A stretch of DNA of 64,000 bases from Buxus sempervirens. Its lineage: Eukaryota > Streptophyta > Magnoliopsida > Buxales > Buxaceae. Each line of letters begins with the position of its first letter. Position 1 is the stretch's first letter. Below the pieces are notes generated by a model. It made no database searches. It worked only from the letters and a program-made list of their open reading frames with translations, and had not been told where the DNA came from. A program made the position numbers and the translations under genes. The stretch lies in the NCBI GenBank assembly GCA_947561395.2, contig OX387187.1, forward strand, positions 28,749,829-28,813,828. The letters run 5' to 3'. Positions 22,953 to 34,189 of this stretch are shown here, in pieces.

Positions 22953-23197
22953 GTATCTGACATAATATGTCGGATACGCATATTTTTCTTTGTATTTGAT
23001 ATAATATGCCAGATACAAAAGATTTTATCCAAAATCTCGCCGAATTTTACAACAGATTTTCTTAGCGCATTTAATGTTTGAAATGATTGTGTTTGTATCT
23101 AGCATTTTATGTCGGATACAAACGAGGCTTAGTGTATCCGACATAATATGTCAGATACACACCAAATCATGTGTATCCGACATATTTTGTCAGATAC
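22953..23197 (+). repeat. 39-bp-phased palindrome array at family B promoter
   Basis: Five units of 25 nt start at 22953, 22992, 23095, 23134 and 23173. Spacing is 39 bp except for one gap of 103 bp. Arms are GTATCYGAC and GTCRGATAC with variants, and loops are mostly ATAATAT or ATATTTT. The last unit ends 10 bases before the TATA box. Confidence 0.92.
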
Positions 23198-23206
23198 AAA
23201 ATGCTG

Positions 23207-23216
23207 CATATAAAAA
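23207..23216 (+). promoter_or_regulatory. TATA box of family B LTR
   Basis: catataaaaa followed by a G/C-richer start region, directly after the palindrome array. It is the only well-placed TATA-like sequence before the pyrimidine-rich transcribed leader. Confidence 0.7.
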
Positions 23217-24352
23217 GGGAGCAGCACCCCCTTGGTCGAGGTTGGCTTCCTTTGGCTGGTTTTCACCCCTTTTCCCCCACACCCACTGGTTCGAATCCCC
23301 TCTCTTCCATCTCTCCTTGCCCCCATACCACCCAAATACCATTCGAAGTCTAATCTCTTCCTCTTTTCCTCTCTTCTTCTTCATTCTCACCCAAACAAAA
23401 GGAGGAGGACTTGCTGTTGGTGGCCAAAGAAGGAGCTCCAATCCCTTGCCTTGCTTCAAGGAACCTCAACCACACCACTCCAGAGTTTGTATACACCAAG
23501 GTAGTGTTTCCCACCATCTTTTATTACATATATGTGAAAATGGGATGATTTCATGAATGTTCTAGAGGCTTCGTAGATCTTTGCTGCAATCCGTTATTCA
23601 ACATGACCTTTGCATGTTCTCTCCTCTTTTTCCTCACATACACATCTCCTATTGTATGAGGAATACGTATGACTTCAAGGGGAGGCTGAGAGTCCACCCG
23701 TATATGATTTTCATGGTCATTGGGTTGCTATTTTGCCATCCTTTACTTCTCATTCGAATGGGGGGAGGGTGTTCCCCCTTTGTGTATTCATCTAATGTAC
23801 CCCACTTAACTGCCCGTCTTTCCCTTCTTTAAATAATTTTGCTTGGATGAACTTATGCATGTTTTGAGCATGAAGGTAATGGTAAGGTTGGTTGGTTTGT
23901 TCAGGTTAGATCATATGTGCATGTCTTCTAGGATATATGCTCTCTAACATCTTCATGTTAGTACTTTCTATCTACTGTTATAGGCAATGGGCATGTTCTC
24001 CTTTTTAGCACTTGCATACACATCAAACATGTCCTCATGTACATGCATTTTCTCACTAGAATCATGCTAAGCTGTTCCTTTGTTTGTTTGCCATTAGATC
24101 TTTACACATGTGAGCACACACAGTCTTATGAATGCATATAGTATGTAGGAATGCATATATTTCCATCATTCCTTAGAGTACGCAAGCTATCTTTGATCAT
24201 CGGGTTTTCATTTTTTTTATGTGTTTGTTGGCATGTTGAGTATGAAGAGCCGAAACAGAGATACTTAGGTCCCTGTCCCATTGCGGGAACACCACAAGAG
24301 GCCCAAAAACCCAAGCCCCTTTGAGAAATCTGGAAAACCCCTTTCTGTTTGT

Positions 24353-24494
24353 TGATCTGACAACTCAAGTCGGATCAGCCTGTGTTTGTTTGTAGCGGAC
24401 ATCCAAGGTCGGCTACATGTAATCTTGTGTGTAGTCGACAGCTAAGGCCAGCTACACTGGTTCCTGTGTGTAGTTGACATCTCAGGCCGGCTAC
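24353..24494 (+). repeat. 39-bp-phased palindrome array downstream of family B promoter
   Basis: Four units start at 24353, 24392, 24431 and 24470, exactly 39 bp apart. The first has arms TGATCTGAC and GTCGGATCA, the others GTAGYYGAC and GYCGGCTAC, so both arms change together. The array is about 1.15 kb downstream of the TATA box. Confidence 0.92.
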
Positions 24495-25393
24495 ATTGCC
24501 AGAATTTCATTGTCTTATTTTTCTAGGTTTCGTGCAATTTTCTTGCTTTTCCAATCGAACCAAATGAATGTAAATAAGAGAAATAGGTTAATTGAGTGGG
24601 CCGCACGATTCGAGGCCCAGTAAAAGCCCAAAATGAAGCATGCATGCTTAGACTAGGTGTGGTTTGGTCGAAACCGCAGGCCAGGGCCTGTCGGGCCCGC
24701 CAAGCCCATTAACCGTATTTGAAGGGTCAAAAACCTAATTTCCTAGGTAACGGGCCCCAAGCCCGTGCCTAGCCCATTTTGGCACAGATCAACCAAGATA
24801 ATTCAAATCACTTGGTTCCCATTGTGTGGCCCACCAAGGGGCCCACAAAGTCAATCCAGACCCACTTTGCATGAAAATCAACTTAATTTTAAACTTGAAT
24901 CCTAAGTAAAACCAATTCATTGAACCGAAGACCAAAGGGCCTCCCAGGCTTAGACTGAGGCCCAACAAGAGGCATGTGGGCTGGACTTAGCCCATCAAAG
25001 AATCCATGGGCCTTCCAACGGGGCCCACCCAATCAGACTCAGATCACCTAAATTAATCAAGATAAAATCAAATAAAGGGGCCTACACCACTCAGGTGGTC
25101 CCATCAGACTTAACCAAATGTGCATGCTGGCTTAGGAACCGGGTGAGATAGACCAAGTTGACTCAAACCAGGAAACCCATGGGACCCGTGATATGACAGG
25201 GCGGACCGGCGTGTCTACGGATTTCCCCAGACCGTAATCGAGACCCTGCTTAGAATCTCAAGCTGCAGACCGCCTACTAGACAAACTTAGGCGCTCAGGT
25301 GTCTGTCTGCACCCCATCAGGTAATGGCGACTCCAACCTTCCTGAATTAACCTTTAGGAGGCACGCCTACGCTATGGGACCATGCGCACAACC

Positions 25394-25412
25394 TGACGAC
25401 TCCGCTGGGGAC
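25394..25412 (+). promoter_or_regulatory. Primer-binding site, family B element
   Basis: TGACGACTCCGCTGGGGAC begins three bases after the LTR end, where reverse transcription is primed by a tRNA 3' end. It matches the site at 39106 except for its third base (A instead of G), so the TGG complementary to tRNA CCA is imperfect. I did not identify the tRNA. Confidence 0.7.
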
Positions 25413-26934
25413 CCTCGACCGAATCGAACCCTTGTTAACAAGTGTCAACATAAGGGTTATAGATTGGTTTAGGAAGATCTACTGCCATACGTTAGTGAAA
25501 TACGGAATACGTGCAACTGTGTGTTCTGGGGAGTTTTGTCAAACAGACGAGATAATTGCCTAAGGTAAGTGGAGTTTAAGTGGGATCCCTGTGTCCCTTC
25601 CGCTTACCTGGGGACTCTCTCGGAACATTGTATTGCATGCCAATTCTGCATTTCACTAGAACTAGGCTGCAAGGAACCCTTTACTAATCAAATATCCAGC
25701 AAAAGTCACCCGTTTAGACACAACACTTAGCCCAACCGCACACACGGGCACACCACCACACTGTGGATAGATTTCTTTTATAGTTTTTCATGATAAATTG
25801 CGTGGGGTGACATGCACAAGGGAGACTACATGAAGGATCTGACCCTGAATGGATGGATACGGATATTGCATCTTCTTTACCAAAACTTAGACATCTCTAG
25901 CAGCCACCCTACTGATTCCTATAAACTTACTTTTGGGATGGTATTAGCCCTAAGCTCCCGTGGCTTGTCGGGGAAAGCAGGTTAAAGCCATCTCCCTAGT
26001 TTTCTAGAGTTCTATAGCGCCATTGGTTTCTTGCCGTGGTATGCGAGAATCTAGTACTTGTCGAGACCCTTGTAAGCGTATGTCTCGGGCTGGGTATCCT
26101 TCCCCACCTATCGCTTCTGAATACACCGCAATTTGTGAATGTGATGTGAATGATGAATCAAGAGGAGTAAAATCAACTTAAAATCGAAGAGTCCATCAGG
26201 GGCAGCAACCCCCGTCTTTTTGCATCAAATTGAGTAAACCCTAGATCAGAGGCTACCTCGGCCCTAATTTAGGACACCAACCAAACTTTGATCAGGGGAA
26301 CCACCCCAGATCCATGCATTTAGTCTTGTGAGCCATGGGCCTCGAGCCATTGAGACCGCTGGAAGCACGCTAAGTCCGGGTCAGTCTTCAAGCAGATGAA
26401 AGCCAGCCAGATCAGAAAAAGCAGACGAAAGCAAGCCAGATCAAAGCAGGGGCAGTGAAACCCTAGATCTAGGAATTTTCAGCCTACCCCTTTTAAATCA
26501 ATTGTATCCTTTCCTAGGGTTCCCAACAACCCTGGGATCGAGCACTTTTTTAGCTTTTTAAGCTTCATGTGATTGCGCCCTTGCTGGCAAGTTGTAAGAA
26601 TTTCTTCCATCAGAAAGCAGAGATTCTTCAGAGCAGATGAAAGAAAAGACTGATTTGGACTCGGATGTGCTTCCCTACACAATTACGTCTAGGAGTCATG
26701 CCTTCGCTGGCACCAACCCTCATAGGACTACACACACATTTCAATTTCGTTTGTGTGTTTTTGCTTGACACTATGTCAGAGGATGGTAAGCCTTGCAACA
26801 CTTGTCCTTACCATCCTACACTTGCATGAACTGTTTGCACATCAAGGTGCACCCATTTCAAAATCAAAAACAATACCAACACGTTTGGTCAAAACTGCTT
26901 TGAAAAATTGTACAAAAAGAATTTTCAAAATCGA

Positions 26935-27093
26935 ATCGCCTTTGGGCGTACATCAAAGTGCCTTTGGGCATACATCAAATCGCCTTGGGGCGTATATCAA
27001 AGTGCCTCAGGGCATACATCAAATCGCCTCCGGGCGTATGTCAAAGTGCCTTAGGGCATACATCAAATCGCCTCCAGGCGTACATCAAGCCAC
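26935..27093 (+). repeat. Alternating hairpin tandem repeat, about 43 bp
   Basis: Units alternate between CGCC...GGCG and TGCC...GGCA, each followed by TACATCAAAG or TACATCAAAT (about 21-22 nt each). Seven units are visible. The first and last base of the small stem change together from C/G to T/A, so pairing is kept. Confidence 0.85.
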
Positions 27094-27224
27094 CTTCCGA
27101 GAAACATTGCATTGCCCTTTCATGGGTATACTCTTTTCAACTGAAGGAATGCCATCCATGGCATGACATGTGGAACCAATTCCAATGGTCCCCCAATGTT
27201 GCTACTTCATAGCACTAATTTCAA

Positions 27225-27700
27225 AATTTGCCATTCACGGCATGATTTCGGATTTCGCCATGAAATGGGAAAACCTTAGAAGAGATTTCCAAAAAGTGTT
27301 TTAAACCAATCTTTCAAAATCCTTGTGCCATCCACGGCACGCTCACAAAATTTCCAAAGAATCATTGTGCCATGCATGGCACAGTCCTAAAATTTTCAAA
27401 ACCATTGTGCCATGCATGGCACAAATCATAAAGTTTTCAAACTCCTTTGCCATTCACGGTACAAAACAAAAGAGAAAGAGAGATTTCAAAATTCACAGTG
27501 CCATTCACGGCACAGTAAAGCTTTCAAGCACATGGTGCCATCCACGGCACCTCACCAGATTCCCAAAAAAATCCATGTGCCATTCACGGCATAGAACCAA
27601 TAAAAGATTTTCAAAATTCATTTTGCCATCACAGCACCAAAGCCAAGATTTCAAAAATCACTGTTTCATTCACGACACCCTCGAAAATTTTCAAATGCAT
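27225..27700 (+). repeat. Dispersed TGCCAT-CAC-GGCA hairpins
   Basis: About nine copies of a short palindrome, TGCCATYCACGGCA or TGCCATGCATGGCA, separated by 30-60 bp of sequence rich in 'tttcaaaa'. Most keep the TGCC/GGCA stem; the last copies are degenerate. Confidence 0.8.
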
Positions 27701-27714
27701 TTTGCTATACACAG

Positions 27715-28370
27715 TAATCCCTTTTCGAGCTACCCTTCCCATACTCGAGATAGCACAGCTCACAATAAGCTACACAGCAATCCCTTTTCGAGCTACCCTT
27801 CCCATCCACGAGATAACACAGCTCACCTTTGAGCTACCCTTCCTGTACACAGGATAGCATAGCTCACAAACCACCCTTGGGCTACCCTTCTCATGTTTGA
27901 GATAGCACAGCTTCGGCTACCCTTCTCATGCATGGGATAGCACACCTTTCAAGACGACCACCATTGGGCTACACTTCTCGTTTTTGAGATAGCACAGCTT
28001 CAGCTACCCTTCTCATGCGCGGGATAGCACAGCTTTCAAGATGACCACCTTTGGGCTATCCTTCTCGCGTTTGAGATAGCACAGCTTTGGCTACCCTTCT
28101 CATGCACGAGATAGCACAGCTTTTAAGACAACCACCCTTGGGCTACCCTTCTCGTGTTTGGGATAGCACAGCTTCAGCTACCCTTCCCCTACACGGGATA
28201 GCACAGCGTTCAAGAAAGCCCTAATCACGGCATTCACCCTTGGGCTACCCTTGCCAATCCCTGGCATAGCATAGCTTTCAAGAAGGCCCTTATCACGGCA
28301 TTCACCCTTGGGCTACCCTTGCCAATCCCTGGCATAGCATAGCTTTCAAGAAGGCCCTAATACGGCATTT
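27715..28370 (+). repeat. GCTACCC...GGATAGC hairpin tandem repeat
   Basis: More than a dozen copies of GCTACCCTTCTC, a variable short loop, and GGATAGCACAGC or GAGATAGCACAGC. The arms GCTAYCC and GGRTAGC or similar pair. Longer combined units of about 85 bp repeat near the right end (28234-28355). Confidence 0.8.
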
Positions 28371-28612
28371 TGCCATACACGGCTGCAGCACTATCCACAG
28401 TGCGAAGATTCTTTTTATCATACATAGCATTTGCCATACACGGCTGCAGTACTATCCACAATGCGAAGATTCTTTTTATCATACATAGCATTTGCCATAC
28501 ATGGCTGCAGCACTATCCATAGTGCGAAGATTCTTTTTTATCATACATAGCATTTGCCATACACGGCTGCAGCACTATCCATAATGCGAAGATTCTTTTT
28601 TTCCATTCACAG
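28371..28612 (+). repeat. 61-bp tandem repeat with paired hairpins
   Basis: Four units start near 28371, 28432, 28493 and 28555. Each has GCC-ATACAC-GGC followed by GCACT-ATCCAC-AGTGC and a T-rich spacer. Confidence 0.85.
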
Positions 28613-28780
28613 CGCCAACACCAGCACAGAGCAAAATTTACCTTTTCATTAAAAACAACACTTTTCTGCCACACACAGCACTCTAAACCACGGCCGCCTT
28701 CGCACAGGAGCAGACCATTTTCAGAAGAAACTAACATGTTTTTTGTTTTGCCTTTCCTTTTTTAATTTTGTTTTACCAAG

Positions 28781-30403
28781 GTTGAAATCATTGCATCCAT
28801 TGCTAATTGGAGCCCATATCTACTAAGGTCCCATGCGATGATGAATCTAGAAGAGCCACATGCGCCTCAGCCACTAATACCACAACCTCAAGCACCACAG
28901 CAACCTCTGCCTAAGCGCCAAATTGAGGATGAGCTAGTAATCGTGAACTTAACTCAGCAAATGTGGCAAATCACCCAGCTACTCCAAAGCTTAATCAGGT
29001 AGATGCTGCAACCGGTCATCCCTCAACCTCCAGGAGAACCACAAGCGTTGCCGCAGGGACCGCCGGGCCACCACATGCCCTGCCGACACCTGTCTATCCA
29101 ATGCCTCCACTAGCTTTCCCTCCACAAGTTCCAAGTCCGGTGGTGCCGCAAGGTCAGCAGCCACATCAGCCACCTCCTGAAGAAGCACATCTCCCACACT
29201 TCCTGGTGATAAACCATGAAGAGGAAGACGAATGGCATAGACAAGGAGTCGAGGCAAGGGGCATCTCGCCTGAAGTCAGTGCCATGATCAATGACCTCAG
29301 AGCAAAATGGTAAGAACTAAAAGGACGGTCAGTGCCAAGAAGGATGATAGTTGACAATTTCTGTTTCTTCCCTGAAATAGTACCCCCGGCGAAGTTCAAG
29401 TGTCCCGACTTTGAGAAATTCGACGGAACTAGCTGCCCAATAGCACATCTCTGATCATACTGTGGAGCCATGATGGGGTACAACAGGGACGAGCAGTTAA
29501 TGATATAGCTATCCAGAGGTCCCTAATAGGGCAACACATCGGTGGTTTTCCACTTTGAACCCTGCACAGATCCGGACTTGGTCAGACCTGGCATGCCTCT
29601 TCACTAAACAATTCAGGTTTAACTCTGAGGTTGTACCTAAAAGGATGGAACTGATGAGGATAAGCAAGAAGACAGGCGAAATAATCCGGGATTATGCTTG
29701 GAGATGGCGTGAACATGCAATAATGGTGCGCCCACCACTGACAGAGGAAGAGATGGCCAACCTATTCACCTCAACCCTGGGACAACCATACTATTCCCAC
29801 ATGATTGACCAGCAAGAGACAAGCTTTAGTGCCTTGGTCCAGATAGCTGATAGGGTTGAGGGCGGCATCAAAGCAGGATTGATAGAGGCAGGCTCACTTG
29901 GGGCAATGTCAAGAAGACCAGTAAATGGAGGCAAGAAGCCTGAAGGTCAAAGGGAAGTGGTAAGTGTTGACTCTGCACAGGAGCAACAACCACTCCACCT
30001 GCAAAGAGGGTCTCATCCACATGGCGCAAGGCCCACGGGGTCAGCACCACTACAGGGTGCGCAAAAGGAAGATCGAAGACAGAAGGTATTTACACCACTT
30101 CCCTATACAATGGCTGAGCTCCTTCCTACATTGCTGAAGGGAGGCTATTTAAGGTTGATCACTCCCAACCCAAATGTAGCATTAGGGAGGAACTATGATC
30201 CCAAAGCAACCTACGAGTACCACATGGGGGCACTGGGGCATGCCACTAATAAGTGTTGGGCTTTCAGGCATGCAATCCAAGATCTGATTGATGCCAGGAG
30301 AATCACTGTAGACCCTCCTGCTCCTGCCAAGACACCACCCACTGCCACAGAAGTGAATCATCTTCCAGACAACAATGGGACATCTTCGAGCGGAACGGGC
30401 TAG
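28781..30403 (+). pseudogene. Broken gag of family B element
   Basis: Starting at the likely splice acceptor, the frame gives a short N-terminal part (ATG at 28838, ALPQ/P-rich) with stops. A middle part follows with KFKCPDFEKFDGTSCP (about 29392) interrupted by several stops, then a clean frame at 29555-30403. That frame holds the capsid-like retrotransposon Gag region (FNSEVVPKRMELMR, YAWRWREHA, LGQPYYSHM) and a knuckle-like motif, YHMGALGHATNKCW. Gag forms the particle that packages element RNA. Sequence and order match the gag of A1. No pol follows, so the copy cannot move by itself. Confidence 0.85.
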
Positions 30404-30967
30404 AAAGAGGCGAGGCAAGGTTGCAAGGCACAACCAATTCCCAAGAATCCAAAATCTTCACCAGACGCGGTCCCACACCAAGTCCACCATTCCCAGGCTA
30501 AGTTGAAATTTACTTTTTTGCATTAACTGTCCCTAGTAGGATTGGTCATTCTGTAAATATTTTTACATGTTTTTAATTTCATGCAAACTTTTGTAAAAAA
30601 ACCCTTTTTTTAAAAAAAAAAAGAAGAAAATACTTTTTGAAAAAAAATGGGCAAGTGCTCGGGTCTATGATGATATCATTCTAAGACCGCACCTTTTTTG
30701 GTACGACCATGATCATGGAAAAATGCTGAGTTGCTCAAAGGTGTCTTCAGCCGGATGCAACATACTGCTCCCATGAGAACCTTGACTGAGCCAAAGGCAA
30801 CTTTTTCTTAATACATGCCTTGATTTTCCTTCCAAACCAATCTTTACACTGGGGTAGAATGATCCTTGAGAGAAAATAAAGGAAAAGGAAAAAGAGAGAA
30901 AGTGCCTAAACCAATGAAGGGCCGAGGCCAGCTTTAACATCATGTCTTTAAGAAAGGATGAGAGGCC
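30404..30967 (+). other. Family B sequence after gag, pol missing
   Basis: No protease or reverse transcriptase motif is visible between the gag stop and the next LTR at 30968. Contents are A/T runs and unassigned sequence, so the copy lacks pol by deletion or because of the following insertion. Confidence 0.5.
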
Positions 30968-33411
30968 TGTGAGACATGGAAAAATCACCTAGATGATTCC
31001 CTCCGTCATCACACGGGCTTAACAAAAATGGGAGAGTCGCCACCATTCAATTTTAAAGGTGTGAATAGGCACCAAAAATCATCAAAATAAACAAAAAGGC
31101 AGAAACTAGAGTAAAAATAACTCTACTTGAAAATAAAATCCAGAGATGGGTAAGGGGATTAGATTATGAATGGGGGAAGGTGTTAGGCACCCCCACTCAC
31201 CCACACAAGGTGGTTGCCAAGTGTTGTTCATGCTGAAAAATAAGAAAGCTTGCTAAAATCATCAAAAACCTTGAAAAAGGATTAAACAAATGTATGATAC
31301 TTTCACATGAGAAATCCAATGAATTCCAAATCCTCTTTTATGTCAATATCACTTCTGGGATATCACCATTAAATGGAAATCAAAGCAAGACTTGAACAAA
31401 ACCAAGTTGAGACAAATCCGGAAAATTCGGTAAAAGATAGAGCCATTTGTCTTGAAATCATTCAAATCAAATTTTAATTAAGTCAAACCAAATCCATTTG
31501 AAAGATTATGATAAATAGAAGACTCATGCAAATTTTCAATCAAATCCGGTTAAAATCCTAGGAGTTATACTCCTTTGAAATCTGCTGTTGGAAATTGTTA
31601 AAAGTAACAAGTGAGCAACTTTGGAAATTCATTTGGAAAAATCGGCTCCATATAAATCCATGAAATTTGGTATGAATGAAGTATGTAGGGCCATCTTTTA
31701 GATAAAACTAGCCTCATACAAAATTTCATCCGGATGTTCCTTGGGCAACCTCCCGAACAGGCCGCGAAGATCACAGATTAACCCAGAAATGTGCTGTTGA
31801 GCAGTTCTGAGTGAATCAGTCACCCACCACACAAATGGAGTCAAAAAATTATGAAACCAACTGGATTCAAAATTATACTCCTGAAGGAAAACACAGAAAC
31901 AAAAATCACTCAAATCGGACTTAAAACGAACACATGGTGCTCATTCAAATTGACAGGTTCAGCAATTAGACCTGAACTGTCCTATCAACTTCGACTAAAT
32001 GGTATCAAAAATCCCCTTCATAAAAATCGATGAAATTTTACAGATATAAACTATACAGCCTCACCTTTCCCATGGCTTTGAATCACTCCAAAATTCATCC
32101 GGATGATGAAGTTATGAGTGTTCGAAATTAGGGTACAGCTGCTGTCCGGTTTAGACCTTTTTAAGTAAAATCAATCCAAAATGGTGATCAAATGTGTGTG
32201 ATCCGTGCAATATGAATCAAAATCATTTGAAAAATTGTTGAAGAACCTCTAGGTGGAAATAGGGCACAAGGTTGGCTCACCATCCTCTCCGATTGGAGAG
32301 AATATGCCAAAAACCTTCAAATTGAGCAAAACGCCCAAAACCGAGAGGTTAGACCGTGAGGTCTTCAATACTTGCTTGAAATCATGTTGAAAACCATTGA
32401 GAAATGTCCCATAACTGTTTGGGGCTATTTATTTCAGATCTATTACAATGACTGCAATAAATCCGAAATACAAGCCGATTCGACAAAAACGGGTGCTATG
32501 TGTGTATGTGTAAAAATCCACTCTTCAACAACATATAGCATTCATATCAATCAAATGGGGTTCTAAAAACCTAGGGTTCCGTTCCATTCTCATTTCCCTT
32601 AGTTCTCTCTCCCCGTTTTATGGTTCTTCGAGATAGTCTTGGGGTACTTTGAGTATGAAACGGTTTTCATAGAACAAAAGGCTTTTCAAAAGGGTTCTAA
32701 CACTAAGGATCAATCCTCAATCTCGTTTCCCCTAGATCCCTCTTCACATTTTATGGCTAGAGGGAATCTTGAGGTACTTTGAGTAGAGAAAGGGGTTGCA
32801 TACACAAAGATTAGGCCATTATTCTACAGAAAGGTAGAATAAAAGAGCTAACCCTAGAATGTAAAGACAAAAAAATAAAGAGGGTTTTAGGCTTACCTGG
32901 GTTTCTAGAAGTAGTGTGGCAGCGGTTCCCTTCTCCACTCGGAGCTCTTCAACCTCCAACCTCTTGGCCATTTGCTTGAGGAGGGGCCTCCTATTTATAG
33001 GCAAAGGCTAGGGTTAGGGTTTGCATGATGCTAGACACAAAATGATGTCTAGAATCCACCAACTTAAACCCTAAGGCTATTTCCGAGATTTCCACTTCTA
33101 AAATGAAGGATATGATGGTAAAAAGTGAAAACTCTCGGAAAACCCTAATTTTGAGCAAAAACCTTGTATCTGACAACTGAGGTCAGCTACAAGGACACCT
33201 ATATGTATTCGACATATGTCGTCGAATACAATAATACCTGCTTGTAGCCAACGACTTGTGTTGGATATAAAAAGGTCTTCTTGTATCTGATGACTTGTGT
33301 CGGATACAATAAAGAATGCTTAAATCTAAATTTTTGTGCTTGTTACAAAGGAAAGAATGATTTTTTGCCAATTATTCATTATTTTCTCAGTGCAATTTTG
33401 CGGTGTCTACA
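30968..33411 (-). mobile_element. 3' LTR of minus-strand family A element (A2)
   Basis: On the minus strand it starts TGTAGACACCGCAAAATTGC and ends CATGTCTCACA. A polypurine tract (33412-33426) lies just before it in the minus-strand reading, which marks it as a 3' LTR, not a solo one. The TATA box is at 32991-32999, a splice donor (CAG|GTAAGCC) near 32897, and the palindrome array at 33166-33307. The left target flank is AGGCC (30963-30967); the other flank is outside the window. Confidence 0.85.
33166..33307 (-). repeat. 39-bp-phased palindrome array in A2 LTR
   Basis: Four 25-nt units start at 33166, 33205, 33244 and 33283. The second is the cleanest: GTATTCGAC-7 nt-GTCGAATAC. Others use GTATCTGAC, GTAGCCAAC and GTATCTGAT with fitting partners. 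The arm type (..CGAC/GTCG..) differs from that of A1 (..CGGC/GCCG..). Confidence 0.92.
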
Positions 33412-33426
33412 GCTGCCCCTCTTTGC
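33412..33426 (-). promoter_or_regulatory. Polypurine tract of A2
   Basis: Minus-strand GCAAAGAGGGGCAGC immediately before the LTR start. Such tracts prime plus-strand DNA synthesis in LTR retrotransposons. Confidence 0.7.
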
Positions 33427-33565
33427 GGGAATTGCAGAGCAATGAGCTGCAAAGATTAGATAAGCCCAAATTGCGCTTCCTTGACCAAGATTTGCTTGGT
33501 TCAATTTAATTTTGCAAAATAATTTTGGGTGAAGATTTGCCAAAAAAGCCCTAATTTGAAGGGGG

Positions 33566-33925
33566 CATTTCTCCAAGTTGTCTTAAATTCCACTGAGCTC
33601 TCGTGGCTATGAAGTGGATTTTAAGCCCAAAATAAGATTTTTGAAAACTGATTTTTTATCAAACCAAGTTAAAAATTGAATGAATATTTTCCTTTTGACC
33701 AACACATTTCTCCAAGTTGTCTTAAATTCCACTGAGCACTCGCGGCTATGAAGTGGATTTTAAGCCCAAAATAAGATTTTTGAAAACTGATTTTTTATCA
33801 AACCAAGTTAAAAATTGAATGAATATTTTCCTTTTGACCAACACATTTCTCCAAGTTGTCTTAAATTCCACTGAGCACTCGCGGCTATGAAGTGGATTTT
33901 AAGCCCAAAATAGGTTTTTTTGTGA
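33566..33925. repeat. 139-bp tandem repeat near A2 3' end
   Basis: Units begin at 33566, 33705 and 33844 (catttctccaagttgtc), two full copies and a partial one, nearly identical. Each holds a small palindrome CCACT...AGTGG. Tandem repeats near the 3' end are common in Tat-lineage elements. Confidence 0.9.
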
Positions 33926-33947
33926 AAATAGTAGATTTTGTAGCACA

Positions 33948-34089
33948 CATTTTTTTTCTTTTTCTTTTTTTTCATTTCTTTTTTTTCTTTTTCATTTCTT
34001 TTTTCTCCTTTTTTCTCTTTTTCTTTTCTTTTTCTCCTTTTCTCTTTCTTTTTCCCTTTTTTTCTCTTTTTTTTTCTCTGTTTTTCTTT
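33948..34089. repeat. Polypyrimidine tract, about 140 bp
   Basis: An almost pure T/C strand (ttttctttttctt type) between the 139-bp repeats and the palindrome pair. The same place in A1 (63908-64000 and beyond) is a pure A/G tract on the plus strand. Long frames read through it are artefacts. Confidence 0.9.
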
Positions 34090-34090
34090 T

Positions 34091-34154
34091 GTATTCGACA
34101 TAATTGGTCGGATAAGAAAGGCCTCATTTGTATTCGACGTGATCCATCGGATAC
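34091..34154 (+). repeat. Palindrome pair at A2 antisense promoter
   Basis: Two units start at 34091 and 34130 (39 bp apart): GTATTCGAC-7 nt-GTCGGATAA and GTATTCGAC-7 nt-ATCGGATAC. The arm matches that of the A2 LTR array, not that of A1. The TATA box follows after 7 bases. Confidence 0.9.
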
Positions 34155-34161
34155 ACTAGGT

Positions 34162-34168
34162 TATATAA
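34162..34168 (+). promoter_or_regulatory. TATA box of A2 antisense gene
   Basis: tatataag at 34162-34169, next to the palindrome pair and upstream of the spliced PMD-like gene. The matching place in A1 has ttttattaag on the minus strand. Confidence 0.65.
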
Positions 34169-34189
34169 GTCACGCACGACCGCGACTCT

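Larger units (their letters stand above)
22289..25390 (+). mobile_element. 5' LTR, family B element
   Basis: The right end CATGCGCACA is followed at once by a primer-binding-like sequence and a leader with gag, so this is a 5' LTR. The left end is TGTAAGCACC at 22289, but a second match to the family start (TATAAGCACCTC) lies at 22391 and could be the true border. Features in order: two diverged upstream repeat units (22540-22740), palindrome array (22953-23197), TATA box at 23208, pyrimidine-rich 5' transcribed region, possible donor near 23500, second palindrome array (24353-24494), and a block rich in GGGCCC and GGCCCA. Confidence 0.8.
25413..28780 (+). other. Leader of family B element (probable intron)
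   Basis: A 3.4-kb stretch between primer-binding site and gag, without a supported reading frame. Its second half is made almost wholly of short palindromic tandem repeats (26935-28612). It ends with a T-rich tract and ttttaccaag at 28771-28780, a plausible splice acceptor. A donor in the LTR near 23500 could pair with it, which would remove the leader from gag mRNA. Confidence 0.55.
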
